Assembly: GCF_003049665.1 (NCBI RefSeq) | Contig: NZ_PYWM01000012.1 | Span: forward strand, 62,001-126,000 | Direction: 5' to 3' | Origin: Lysinibacillus mangiferihumi | Lineage (GTDB): Bacteria > Bacillota > Bacilli > Bacillales_A > Planococcaceae | DNA length: 64,000 nucleotides | Part shown: piece by piece, positions 18,433 through 26,399 of the stretch | How the letters are laid out: each line of letters starts with the position of its first letter | How positions within the stretch are numbered: the stretch's first letter is position 1 | Made by a program: the position numbers and the translations under genes | Notes under the pieces: generated by a model | The model's input: only the letters and a program-made list of their open reading frames with translations | Databases searched by the model: none | Told to the model about the DNA's origin: nothing

Positions 18433-18438
18433 TCTGTA

Positions 18439-18487
18439 GACTATAGACGGACTTGAAAAAATTCGAGTCCATTCTATAGTCTTTTTT
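18439..18487 (+). terminator. intrinsic terminator after coaD
   Basis: GACTATAGA and GGACT pair with AGTCC and TCTATAGTC around an A-rich loop, followed by six Ts. Confidence 0.9.
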
Positions 18488-18521
18488 ATATACAACCATT
18501 TTACACGGCTTAAGCAATGAA

Positions 18522-18549
18522 AATTCAGAATTGTTTGGGTGACTGGCAC
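18522..18549. repeat. degraded half-copy of the GTGCCAGGCAC palindrome
   Basis: AATTCAGAATTGTTTGGG followed by TGACTGGCAC aligns with the right half of the 49-bp palindrome at 43303-43327. Its last base is the first base of the complement of the ylbJ stop codon. Confidence 0.55.
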
Positions 18550-19448
18550 TATAGTAAGAAAAAAGCAGCATAAATTGTGGGCACAATGATTATGCTAAGA
18601 AGGCGAAATTTGATGTAAGGTCTGACAGAAAGCTTGGCTGATTTTGCAATAACAAAAATTTGCAAATGAATACTTATGCTTTGCATCGTCAACATTATGA
18701 CAACGAGTAATGATAAATACGGGAAATCAGAAAACTCAGTAACCGTCATTTTTAATCCGTTTGTTACTTCAAGAATCGCGGCGATAGCAAGCTCAACTGT
18801 TTGTGGAATAGCAGGTAACATTTTATCTAATCCTTGTTGTAATATGGTTTGAATGGTTGTGAAAAAAATGATGGTTGTGCCAACTAATAGAATGGTTGGT
18901 GCCGTTTCTTTTATGCTCTCTGAAAATGGGGCTGTATATAAGACGGTATTGTGTACAGAAATGGTAGGAGGGTCGGTTTTACGAAATAAAAAATAACCAA
19001 CTACTAAGCAACAAATATTAAAACTATGTAGTAAACATAAAAACAGCCAACCAAACGTATTACTGTTTAATAAATCAAGGCTGACAAAACCTAGTACGAA
19101 AAGAGGGCTTGGGGCATGACAAACGGCAAGTAAAAAGTTCGCCTCTTTTAGGTGTAATTGTCCACTATTTTTTAAATATACAATTGTTGTGGCTCCTGTC
19201 GGGTATCCACCAAGTGCGCTAATAAGATAGGCTTGTACGTATAGAGAAATTCGTTTTGTTTTTGCACGCATAGGAGCGGTTAAACGAAGTAACCATTGCG
19301 TTAAAATAAGATAAGGCAATAAATAAGGGAATAACGCCTCCATAAAAAGATTTAATCCTAAATCGGTACCACTATGAGCAGTTTGTGGGAACAACAAGAG
19401 TAATAGGATAAGAAGTATGCAGAGCGCTATTTGAATTGTCGCAAACAT
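18549..19448 (-). CDS. ylbJ: sporulation integral membrane protein YlbJ
   Basis: This protein of about 299 residues has roughly eight hydrophobic helices and belongs to the YlbJ / nucleoside-recognition (Gate) family, which in B. subtilis is needed for heat-resistant spores. Typical elements are LFMEALFPYLLPYLI near the N-terminus and ALGGYPTGATTIVYL in the middle. I prefer the ATG at 19448, which aligns with the first helix of the family; the ORF extends upstream to 19526 and the ribosome binding site is weak for either choice, so the start is uncertain. It is divergent from ylbL, as in B. subtilis. The ylbK gene normally next to it is absent. Confidence 0.85.
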   Translation of the reverse strand: MFATIQIALCILLILLLLLFPQTAHSGTDLGLNLFMEALFPYLLPYLILTQWLLRLTAPMRAKTKRISLYVQAYLISALGGYPTGATTIVYLKNSGQLHLKEANFLLAVCHAPSPLFVLGFVSLDLLNSNTFGWLFLCLLHSFNICCLVVGYFLFRKTDPPTISVHNTVLYTAPFSESIKETAPTILLVGTTIIFFTTIQTILQQGLDKMLPAIPQTVELAIAAILEVTNGLKMTVTEFSDFPYLSLLVVIMLTMQSISIHLQIFVIAKSAKLSVRPYIKFRLLSIIIVPTIYAAFFLL

Positions 19449-19567
19449 GATATCATCTCGTTTCAACTTTTTGTCATTCACATAGGCAAATGCTAAAATC
19501 AATATATGTAAAAAAGGCAAAAACATGAACTAATAGTTTTGCGTGCGTCTTAGGAGGTGTCCATTCG

Positions 19568-20614
19568 ATGAAGAAAAAAATTGGTCTTTATGCAGTGTTT
19601 TTAGTCGCGCTTTGTTTTTTTATGTTATACCGACTAGACGCGTATATTATGAAGCCTGGAAGTGCATACGATGTTAGTAAATTTGTCACTGTCGCCAATA
19701 ATCATGCTGATGAGGCGGGTTCGATGAGTTTAATGACAGTTGCTATGCAACAAGCTACACCGTTTTCGTATCTCTGGGCGAAAACACAAAAATATGAAAA
19801 AATAATGGATATTAAACAAGTAAGAAATCCATTAGAGGATGACGAGGAATATAATGTTCGTCAACTGAAATTAATGTCAGATTCTCAATTCAATGCAAAA
19901 TATGTAGCTTTTCAAAGAGCGGGCTTAGAGGCGAAAATACATTTCAATGGCGTATTTGTATTAAATGTTTTAGATGGTGGCGCTTCAGATGGATTATTAA
20001 AAGCTGGAGATGAAATAACGAAAGTGGATGGTACAGAAATTACGAATCAACAAATGCTTGTGGAGCTTTTGTCCAAAAAACAACTCGGGGATCAAGTGAC
20101 GATTCAGTTTTTACGCGATAAAAAGGAACAACAAGAAACCATTGCATTGAAAGAAATTCCACAAGCAGAGGAAAAACGAGCTGGGTTAGGGATTACCTAT
20201 GCGGAGAGTAAATCGATTGAAACTAATCCAAGTGTTACGATGAAAACCGAAGATATTGGCGGACCTTCAGCGGGGCTTATGTTTACACTAGAGATATTAA
20301 ATCAATTAATCGATGAGGATTTAACAAAAGGCTATGCTGTTGCTGGAACTGGTGAAATGTTAATCGATGGTTCTGTTGGACGTATTGGTGGTATTGACTA
20401 CAAAATTATTGCAGCAGATCGTGATGGTATGGAAATATTTTTTGCACCAGATGATGAAATTACACCTGAAATGAAAGCGAAATATCCTGAGTTAGAATCG
20501 AACTATGCGACGGCTGTCAAGACGGCTAAAGAAATTGGGACGAAAATGAAAATTGTCCCTGTGAAAACAGTCGATGATGCGATTGCCTATTTAAAACAGC
20601 TAGCACCAAAATAA
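19568..20614 (+). CDS. ylbL: SepM/YlbL-type PDZ Lon-like serine protease
   Basis: This is a 348-residue membrane-anchored protease: N-terminal helix (about 5-25), a PDZ domain (about 115-195) and a Lon-type proteolytic domain. The Ser-Lys dyad is visible: Ser234 in IGGPSAGL and Lys279 in GIDYKIIAA. Homologues include SepM, which processes a competence peptide in streptococci, and B. subtilis YlbL. It acts on extracytoplasmic substrates, unknown here. The ATG is preceded by TTAGGAGGTG. A hairpin terminator follows at 20640. Confidence 0.92.
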   Translation: MKKKIGLYAVFLVALCFFMLYRLDAYIMKPGSAYDVSKFVTVANNHADEAGSMSLMTVAMQQATPFSYLWAKTQKYEKIMDIKQVRNPLEDDEEYNVRQLKLMSDSQFNAKYVAFQRAGLEAKIHFNGVFVLNVLDGGASDGLLKAGDEITKVDGTEITNQQMLVELLSKKQLGDQVTIQFLRDKKEQQETIALKEIPQAEEKRAGLGITYAESKSIETNPSVTMKTEDIGGPSAGLMFTLEILNQLIDEDLTKGYAVAGTGEMLIDGSVGRIGGIDYKIIAADRDGMEIFFAPDDEITPEMKAKYPELESNYATAVKTAKEIGTKMKIVPVKTVDDAIAYLKQLAPK

Positions 20615-20639
20615 TGCGATATTTTAACTTGTCAAACTG

Positions 20640-20684
20640 AAAAAGTGTTAGATTGCTGACAATCAATCTAACACTTTTTACTTT
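20640..20684 (+). terminator. terminator after ylbL, sharing its stem with a repeat element
   Basis: This is a perfect 16-bp stem (AAAAAGTGTTAGATTG / CAATCTAACACTTTTT) with an 8-nt loop. The same stem is found inside the inverted-end element at 56364-56403. The downstream sequence (GTTGTGTCTTAC at 20692-20703) also resembles that element, so this may be a decayed copy reused as a terminator. No other feature was seen up to 20895. Confidence 0.7.
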
Positions 20685-20895
20685 AGCTGTCGTTGTGTCT
20701 TACATTATATGCTGTGCTCGCAGAAATCATTGTCTTAAGCTATCAGAAACTAGAGCGCGGATTTAAGGGCATTAGCATAATAATGAGATATACCCTTATT
20801 TTTAAATTAAAGTTATGCCCCCAGCCCCTTACAAGGATTTATAGCGTCCTCTCACACGGTAGTAGCCATCTATTTTATTAAGTTAGGTCGTGTCG

Positions 20896-22107
20896 TTAAA
20901 ATCGAATCGGCGGCATTTGATAATCTTTTGGTAATGTAGCCTGCTGTGCGCCTAGTTCTATACTAGAACTATAAACTTCAGCAGCATGTATATCTACTGC
21001 AAGCATCGCATCATTCGTAGAGGCAACTCGGCTTATTAAAGGCAATGTGAAATCCTTTTTATGTACGCCTAAGTAAGCTTGCCCTTTTGTACTCATACCG
21101 AGTAAGCGAATTGTTGAAGGCGCTTGAAAGCTTTTTAGCTGCTCTTTTGTAAAACCGGTATAAATATGTGTTAGCATGCGTTGTAGACGTGTCCATGTAT
21201 AGCGTTTAGATTTAATTTTCTCCATAAAACTACTAAAGGAGTTGCTTGTTTTAGCTGCTTTTAGTAGCGCATGTTCAATACCTTCTGTAACTTCTGCATA
21301 ACGTGTTAACTCGCTTGCACTGTGTCTTATAAGGGTAAACTGTAGGAGCGGCCAAAAAGCCTCCCAACTAGCGAATTTCTTGTATTGTAAAATCCAATCT
21401 TGTAAATAATGAAAGGATGCATCTGGCAGTACTTCTTGAACGCTTTGTAAAGATCCTGTTGAAGCGAGCGCTTTGCGAATTCCGGTTGCACTTGCTATCG
21501 ATGCCCCTTCCTGTAGTGCATCGTGATATCCTGCTGCTATACGAGGTATGGTTAAAGGCTTAATTTGGCTCCCTAGCATCATAGCTGCTTCAATATAATG
21601 GAATCCGAGTATGTTGTTCGGTTGTGCTAAATCAATGTATGTTGCAGGAAACTTTTGAGAAAGCTGTTCATAGGCGTAATGTAAGCTTTTAGGATAGCTA
21701 ACACCTGTTTGCACACTTTCTTTAATAAGCGAGTCGTATTCAGTACGGTGTTGAGAAATTAACTGATAGGTGTTCAAAAAGGGCTGAATGGAACCATCTT
21801 CACTACCAAAGGCAAATGCATCACAGCGGATTGCCGACAATAATGAAATCGCCCCCTTTGCGAAATCAGTTGCAGGTGCGGTACTATAGACATACGGTAG
21901 CTCAATAACAATATCCACACCGCTAGCGAGTGCCATTTTTGTACGTGTCCATTTATCTACCATGGCAGGTTCACCGCGCTGCAAAAATGTCCCGCTCATC
22001 ACAGCGATTGCTATATCCGCTTGCGCTACTTTTTTTGCCTGTTCCAAATGATAAGCATGTCCATTATGAAAAGGATTGTATTCAACAACAATGCCGACTG
22101 CTTTCAC
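20896..22107 (-). CDS. tmcAL: tRNA(Met) cytidine acetate ligase TmcAL
   Basis: This 403-residue protein (YlbM) uses acetate and ATP to acetylate the wobble cytidine of elongator tRNA-Met. The nucleotidyltransferase-like N-terminus GIVVEYNPFHNGHAYHLEQA contains the HxGH-type motif, followed by SGTFLQRGEPAMVDKW and ELPYVYSTAPATDFA. The length agrees with the family. The start is a GTG at 22107 preceded by AAAGGGGG. It is divergent from ylbN, as in B. subtilis, so the intergenic region 22108-22364 serves both genes. Confidence 0.93.
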   Translation of the reverse strand: MKAVGIVVEYNPFHNGHAYHLEQAKKVAQADIAIAVMSGTFLQRGEPAMVDKWTRTKMALASGVDIVIELPYVYSTAPATDFAKGAISLLSAIRCDAFAFGSEDGSIQPFLNTYQLISQHRTEYDSLIKESVQTGVSYPKSLHYAYEQLSQKFPATYIDLAQPNNILGFHYIEAAMMLGSQIKPLTIPRIAAGYHDALQEGASIASATGIRKALASTGSLQSVQEVLPDASFHYLQDWILQYKKFASWEAFWPLLQFTLIRHSASELTRYAEVTEGIEHALLKAAKTSNSFSSFMEKIKSKRYTWTRLQRMLTHIYTGFTKEQLKSFQAPSTIRLLGMSTKGQAYLGVHKKDFTLPLISRVASTNDAMLAVDIHAAEVYSSSIELGAQQATLPKDYQMPPIRF

Positions 22108-22305
22108 ATGTAAAACCCCCTTTATTTCTATTTTTCGCTTCTTGATTTTGACCAGTCAAGATGCTACAAATAGTGTTACAGTGCATCTAGATGAAATTTT
22201 GCTTATAACTACTGATGATTCAATGCCCGGTTACGACAAGAGGCTAAATACAAATTAGATGTACTTAATTATAGGTGGGTTTTCGAGTGGTGACAAGAAA
22301 TTATC

Positions 22306-22334
22306 TTGACATCTATTTTTACACATTATATAAT
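22306..22334 (+). promoter_or_regulatory. consensus SigA promoter for ylbN-rpmF
   Basis: TTGACA (22306-22311) and TATAAT (22329-22334) match the vegetative consensus perfectly with a 17-bp spacer. It lies 31 bp upstream of ylbN. Strong expression is expected, consistent with a ribosomal protein operon. Confidence 0.85.
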
Positions 22335-22364
22335 CAACAGTGTTGTCTCGAGGTGATTAAACGA

Positions 22365-22898
22365 ATGAAATGGTCAATTCATCAATTATCTAAATACCGT
22401 CAAGACGGAATGCCGATCGATACCTATGTCCAATTGGATGAGGTGATGGAGCGAAACCAGGATATTCGAGCAATTTCGCCCGTTCATGTAAAAGGGCTAT
22501 GTACATTCGGTGCATCGCAAATGACTTGTCAGCTAACTGTGACAGCAACGTTAACACTACCTTGTGCTCGCACTTGGGAAGATGTTGAGTTTCCTATCGA
22601 AGTTGAGACAGTTGAAATATTCAGCTGGATTGACGAGGAAAAAAGAGAGGAAGATGACGGTGATATTCACTATCTTGATGGTGAAGTAATCGACATGAAG
22701 CCAGTTATTGAGGAGCTAGTGCTTCTTGAGGTACCATTGCAAGTATTCAAAGAGAATACCGAAGGACAAGTGCAAGGTGGTAAAAATTGGTCTTACGCAA
22801 CAGATGAAGACGTGGCGCTTCACAAAAAAACTGACGAACCAAAAGTGGATCCAAGACTAGCTGCTTTAGCTAAGTATTTTGATCAAACAGACGAATAG
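22365..22898 (+). CDS. ylbN: YceD/DUF177 family protein YlbN
   Basis: This 177-residue protein belongs to the DUF177/YceD family, usually encoded directly before rpmF. In other organisms YceD-type proteins are linked to 23S rRNA processing or accumulation; that role is inferred here. It shows the central core CTFGASQMTCQLTVTATLTLPCARTWEDV and an acidic middle part (EEKREEDDGD). The ATG at 22365 has AGGTGAT upstream; the ORF extends to 22275 but the extra part overlaps the promoter. It is followed by rpmF after 24 bp. Confidence 0.92.
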   Translation: MKWSIHQLSKYRQDGMPIDTYVQLDEVMERNQDIRAISPVHVKGLCTFGASQMTCQLTVTATLTLPCARTWEDVEFPIEVETVEIFSWIDEEKREEDDGDIHYLDGEVIDMKPVIEELVLLEVPLQVFKENTEGQVQGGKNWSYATDEDVALHKKTDEPKVDPRLAALAKYFDQTDE

Positions 22899-22922
22899 AC
22901 GATCTGTAAGGAGGTGCCATCA

Positions 22923-23096
22923 ATGGCTGTACCATTTAGAAGAACTTCTAAAACTGCAAAAAGAAAGCGTCGTACGCATTTCAAACTATCTGTACCTGGT
23001 ATGGTAGCTTGCCCAAACTGTGGTGAAGCAAAATTATCACACCGTGTTTGCAAAGCTTGCGGACAATACAAAGGTAAAGAAGTAGTAAGCAAATAA
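22923..23096 (+). CDS. rpmF: 50S ribosomal protein L32, zinc-binding form
   Basis: This is a 57-residue ribosomal protein with the typical N-terminus [20 protein letters not shown]. Four cysteines form a zinc ribbon (C30, C33, C43, C46), so this is the zinc-dependent (C+) paralogue. The ATG at 22923 follows a strong GGAGGTG. It is co-transcribed with ylbN from the consensus promoter and closed by a strong terminator. Confidence 0.97.
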   Translation: MAVPFRRTSKTAKRKRRTHFKLSVPGMVACPNCGEAKLSHRVCKACGQYKGKEVVSK

Positions 23097-23114
23097 TACA
23101 GTGTTTGCTCACTT

Positions 23115-23157
23115 AAAAGGCTAGTAAAGAGACCATGGCTCTTTACTAGCCTTTTTG
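23115..23157 (+). terminator. intrinsic terminator after rpmF
   Basis: A perfect 17-bp stem (AAAAGGCTAGTAAAGAG and its complement) with a 7-nt loop is followed by Ts. Confidence 0.93.
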
Positions 23158-23376
23158 TTTGCTTGAAATAACAGAATTTTTCATAAATATTTTAAATTTA
23201 TATAGTGCTATAACAATAGTGTGATACAATTTATTTAGCTTGCTTCAGTGAGGTTTCAAACTACTGCTGAATAAGTGCTAAGGTTTTAGCGGATGTTGTG
23301 CATTTTCGGAGGGGGCTTTTCAAGTAGACTCCGATTAAGCCGACGCATAATTGATGGGGACAAAGGGGGAACTATA

Positions 23377-24144
23377 GTGGCTTATAGTATTGATAATCAA
23401 GATGGGATTATGACTTTTACCATAAACCGTGAAGAAAAGCGAAACGCTGTGAACAATGAGGTAATGGATGGTCTTCGACAAGTAATTACATATATACAAA
23501 ATCATGACGATGTGCGTTTTTTAGTCGTGACAGGAGCAGGGGAAAAATCTTTTTGTTCAGGAGGGGATTTATCGGAGTTTCATGCTCTTGAAACAGAAGA
23601 TGAAGCCTTTGGGATGTTAAGTAAGATGGGGGAAATTTTATATGATCTTGCTACATTACCAGTACCGACGATAGCGCTGATTAATGGGACTGCTGTAGGC
23701 GGTGGGTGTGAGATTGCCACTGCTTGTGATTTTCGTTTAGTGGCTAGTCATGCTAAATGTGGCTTTATTCAAGGGACATTAGCAATTACAAGTGGATGGG
23801 GTGGCGGAACCTACTTATTTGAACGAGGTTTACGCCATGACCGCGCAATGAAGATGCTAGTGGATGCAAAGCCATATCCAGCTGACTTACTATATGAGAT
23901 TGGTTGGGCAATGCGTGTATTTGAAGGATCGAAGGAACTTGCTTTGAATGAGTTTATTGAACATATGCGCAAAATACATCCTGCTGTGCACAAAGCTTAT
24001 AAGGAAATTGAACTTCGTAAATGGCGGGAGCGTAATATGTATGAGCGCGTTATGGAGGAAGTTCGCACATGTGCGAAATTATGGGAAAGTCAAGCGCATC
24101 ACGAGGCAGTTAATAATTTTCTAACAAAAAAGAACAGTAAGTAG
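23377..24144 (+). CDS. enoyl-CoA hydratase/isomerase family protein, atypical active site
   Basis: This is a 255-residue crotonase-fold protein. The oxyanion-hole regions are present (KSFCSGGDLSEFH, about 57-69; GTAVGGGCEIATACD, 104-118) and the first catalytic Glu is kept (Glu112). In an ungapped alignment the second catalytic Glu of classical enoyl-CoA hydratase is replaced by Gln132 (GFIQGT), and SGWGGGT follows. A simple hydratase reaction is therefore doubtful; the TSGWGG pattern is reminiscent of ethylmalonyl-CoA decarboxylase-like members. The start is a GTG at 23377 after AAAGGGGG. A possible extended -10 (TGATACAAT, 23222-23230) lies upstream. It is not linked to other fatty-acid genes. 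Confidence 0.82.
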   Translation: MAYSIDNQDGIMTFTINREEKRNAVNNEVMDGLRQVITYIQNHDDVRFLVVTGAGEKSFCSGGDLSEFHALETEDEAFGMLSKMGEILYDLATLPVPTIALINGTAVGGGCEIATACDFRLVASHAKCGFIQGTLAITSGWGGGTYLFERGLRHDRAMKMLVDAKPYPADLLYEIGWAMRVFEGSKELALNEFIEHMRKIHPAVHKAYKEIELRKWRERNMYERVMEEVRTCAKLWESQAHHEAVNNFLTKKNSK

Positions 24145-24152
24145 TGTATAGT

Positions 24153-24191
24153 GGCAGTGATTAGCTCGAAACATAATCACTGTCTTTTTTC
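24153..24191 (+). terminator. intrinsic terminator after crotonase gene
   Basis: CAGTGATTA (24155-24163) pairs with TAATCACTG (24174-24182), followed by TCTTTTTT. Confidence 0.85.
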
Positions 24192-24200
24192 GTCCTGTGA

Positions 24201-24229
24201 TTCTATTTTGCCTGGTAACGCATATAGTA
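24201..24229 (+). promoter_or_regulatory. candidate SigE promoter for gerR-like gene
   Basis: TTCTATT (24201-24207) and CATATAGTA (24221-24229) with a 13-bp spacer fit the SigE pattern well. The B. subtilis homologue ylbO (gerR) is SigE-controlled, which supports the call. Confidence 0.45.
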
Positions 24230-24254
24230 GTAAAAAATGTGAGGGTGATAGATT

Positions 24255-24632
24255 ATGGAACTGAAAAAAAGAAAAGATCAATGGACAAAGGAAGACGATG
24301 AAAGATTAGCAGAAATTGTCTTGCATAATGTGCAAAACGGTAAAACGCAGTTAGAGGCATTTGAAATGGCTGCTAATGAGCTTGGACGTACGAAACAAGC
24401 ATGTGGTTTTCGTTGGAATAAAACATTGCGTGGGCAATATAGTCAATCGCTTTTAGCTGTTCGCAATCAACCTCAACAATCTATGCGAAGCCATTTGAAA
24501 TTAGCGTTAACGAGTTTTGATGAATTAACTGAAGCCTATCAAAATCTTGAAATTAAACATCGTGAATTACAAAATGAACATGAAAAGCTAGTGAAATGGT
24601 TACAGCAAGGTTATTCGTTAATGAAAGATTAA
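24255..24632 (+). CDS. ylbO: RsfA/GerR-family sporulation transcription regulator
   Basis: This 125-residue protein has an N-terminal Myb/SANT-like DNA-binding domain (about 1-60: DQWTKEDDERLAEIVLHNV, then ELGRTKQACGFRWNKTLR) and a C-terminal coiled coil (about 80-118: LTEAYQNLEIKHRELQNEHEKL). This is the RsfA family. By position before panE it corresponds to YlbO (GerR), which in B. subtilis modulates mother-cell SigE genes. The ATG has AGGGTGAT upstream. Regulation by SigE is suggested by the upstream motif. Confidence 0.87.
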   Translation: MELKKRKDQWTKEDDERLAEIVLHNVQNGKTQLEAFEMAANELGRTKQACGFRWNKTLRGQYSQSLLAVRNQPQQSMRSHLKLALTSFDELTEAYQNLEIKHRELQNEHEKLVKWLQQGYSLMKD

Positions 24633-25003
24633 CATTTTGAAGGAAAAATGCCCATGAGTAGAGATTGTGTTCATTTTCAGATTAGGGTAAGTGCTTATAA
24701 AGAAATTAAGGTGTAAACGCTAATGTTGACTAAATGTTTACCTTCATTGTATGAAAATACCCATTATTGTATCGTAATTGCCAACCAATCTTGTATAATA
24801 GAAACACCTGCAAAGGAGGTGTCTCAGAGTTATTTCTGAGGCACCTCCTTCTATAGCGTAAGGCAAAGTAGTGATTGTGTTATGATAGGACAGGCATAGT
24901 AAATGTTGGAAAAGTGTTTATTAGCTTGGTCAATTTAGGCTGTTTAAAAGTTTGTTTTTACTGTTAGATAGCTTCTTTTCATTAAGTGGAGGTGACGAAC
25001 ATT
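24633..25003 (+). other. 371-bp intergenic region between ylbO and panE
   Basis: There is no ORF. It holds a TATAAT at 24793-24798, a long hairpin at 24813-24850 (listed separately) and an extended -10 (TGTTATGAT, 24878-24886) that could drive panE. The panE ribosome binding site GGAGG is at 24988-24992. Confidence 0.5.
24804..24850 (+). promoter_or_regulatory. paired alternative hairpins with buried Shine-Dalgarno-like core
   Basis: AAGGAGGTGTCTCAGA (24813-24828) pairs over 16 positions (one G-T) with TCTGAGGCACCTCCTT (24835-24850), loop GTTATT. A competing 6-bp hairpin can form between ACACCT (24804-24809) and AGGTGT (24817-24822), so the two structures are mutually exclusive. There is no T-run, so it is not a simple terminator. 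The function is unknown. Confidence 0.45.
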
Positions 25004-25906
25004 GTGAATGTAGTTGTTATTGGAGCTGGTGCAGTAGGCCAGCTAATGGCTAGTTTCCTTGCTGAGGCTCATATGCACGTAACGTTAGTGGTGAGAAGAC
25101 AGGAACAAGCAGATGAACTTCAATTAAAGCGCTTAACGAGGGTTCATCTAGATGGTACGCAGACAGTGCATCAAATTGCTTCTACAGTAGAGTTGAAGAC
25201 GGTATCGAAACCAGATTTGATTATAATAGCAGTTAAATATCGGCAACTACAAAATATTTATAAACAATTAGTAGATGTTCCAAAGGAAGTGCCATTGTTA
25301 TTTGTGCAAAATGGTTTAGCGCATTTTGATGAAGCTTTAAGTCTACCGCAGCAAACGATAGCCTTTTGCTCGGTTTCTTTTGGTGCCCAAATAATTAATT
25401 TAACCACAGTCCAACATAGAGGGATGGGTCTATGTAAAATAGGGGTAGCGCGTGGGAACGATGGAATATTTCATCAGTTGCTAAAGATACAAAATCCTTT
25501 ATGCCCAATAGAAATGGTTGAAAATGCCGAACAAATGCTTTTTGAAAAAGCTGTATTGAACTGTCTTATCAATCCATTAACGGCTATATTGCAAATAAAG
25601 AACGGTGAATTATTAACAAATAAGCATGCGTTCTTTTTAATGCATACCATATATCAAGAGTTAACAGAGGCCTTTGTAGACGTTCAACAAACGATTCCAT
25701 TTTCAGCAGTAATAACTTTGTGTGAAAAAACAGGGGAGAATACATCCTCGATGCTAGCTGATCGCATGCAGGGGAGAAAAAGCGAAGTGGATACGATTGT
25801 AGGGGCAGTTTTACAAAAAGCCTCAGCAAACGGTTATCCTTTACCTACTTTGCGAATTTTATATCACCAAGTTCTAGCGATGGAAGAGAGCGGTGAGCAA
25901 TATTGA
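25004..25906 (+). CDS. panE: 2-dehydropantoate 2-reductase
   Basis: This 300-residue NADPH-dependent enzyme (YlbQ-like) reduces ketopantoate to pantoate for coenzyme A synthesis. The N-terminal Rossmann motif VVIGAGAVG is at residues 4-12, the central VQNGL loop is present, and the conserved Lys lies in LFEKAVLNCLINPLTAIL; the C-terminal helical domain is complete. I place the start at the GTG at 25004, eleven bases after GGAGG; the in-frame GTG at 24986 overlaps that site. Its last four bases overlap the TTG start of the next gene, showing coupling. Confidence 0.88.
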   Translation: MNVVVIGAGAVGQLMASFLAEAHMHVTLVVRRQEQADELQLKRLTRVHLDGTQTVHQIASTVELKTVSKPDLIIIAVKYRQLQNIYKQLVDVPKEVPLLFVQNGLAHFDEALSLPQQTIAFCSVSFGAQIINLTTVQHRGMGLCKIGVARGNDGIFHQLLKIQNPLCPIEMVENAEQMLFEKAVLNCLINPLTAILQIKNGELLTNKHAFFLMHTIYQELTEAFVDVQQTIPFSAVITLCEKTGENTSSMLADRMQGRKSEVDTIVGAVLQKASANGYPLPTLRILYHQVLAMEESGEQY

Positions 25907-26298
25907 AAGATATTTTACATATAGTCATAAGTGTTATTATTTTTTGTCCAGTTCTGTTATTTGTAATTGTCTATGCTGTTAGTCGAAAGGTTAATATTAG
26001 AGGCACGCATGCATTTGGTGCAGCATCAGATGTCACGACGTTTTGTCTGTTTTTTTCCGTGCCATTGGCAATTGGTGCGTTGTGGAAAGTGAATGTGGGG
26101 GCTCTTTTAGTCATGCTAGCAATTGTGCTAGCGATGGTTTTTACATATGTTGATTGGCGTACTAAAAAGGAAATTGAAGTGAGGCCGCTATTGCGAAAAA
26201 TTTGGCGTTTTTTATTTTTAGTACTTAGTACAGCGTATCTTCTAATTTGTCTAGTCGGTATGATTCAATCTGTTGTAGGATATTTACAATCTGTATAA
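25903..26298 (+). CDS. DUF3397 family membrane protein
   Basis: This is a 131-residue membrane protein with about four helices and basic loops (SRKVNIRG, DWRTKKEIEVRPLLRKIWR). It matches the DUF3397 family, which commonly sits between panE and bshC in Bacillaceae. The function is unknown. The start is a TTG overlapping the panE stop (TTGA), with GGTGAG upstream, so the two genes are translationally coupled. Confidence 0.82.
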   Translation: MKDILHIVISVIIFCPVLLFVIVYAVSRKVNIRGTHAFGAASDVTTFCLFFSVPLAIGALWKVNVGALLVMLAIVLAMVFTYVDWRTKKEIEVRPLLRKIWRFLFLVLSTAYLLICLVGMIQSVVGYLQSV

Positions 26299-26399
26299 GC
26301 ATTTTCTTTTCATGTTGAAGACAGAAGGGGTAAAATAATAGCATTAAAAAATGTTTACAAGGAATACGATGATTTAGTGAGTAGAGGAGTTTGTGTTAA

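Noticed and set aside
20680..20895. Possible small gene between ylbL and tmcAL (ORF at 20693-20881)
   Set aside because: There is no ribosome binding site, the translation is unlike a protein family, and the segment looks like a decayed copy of the repeat element.
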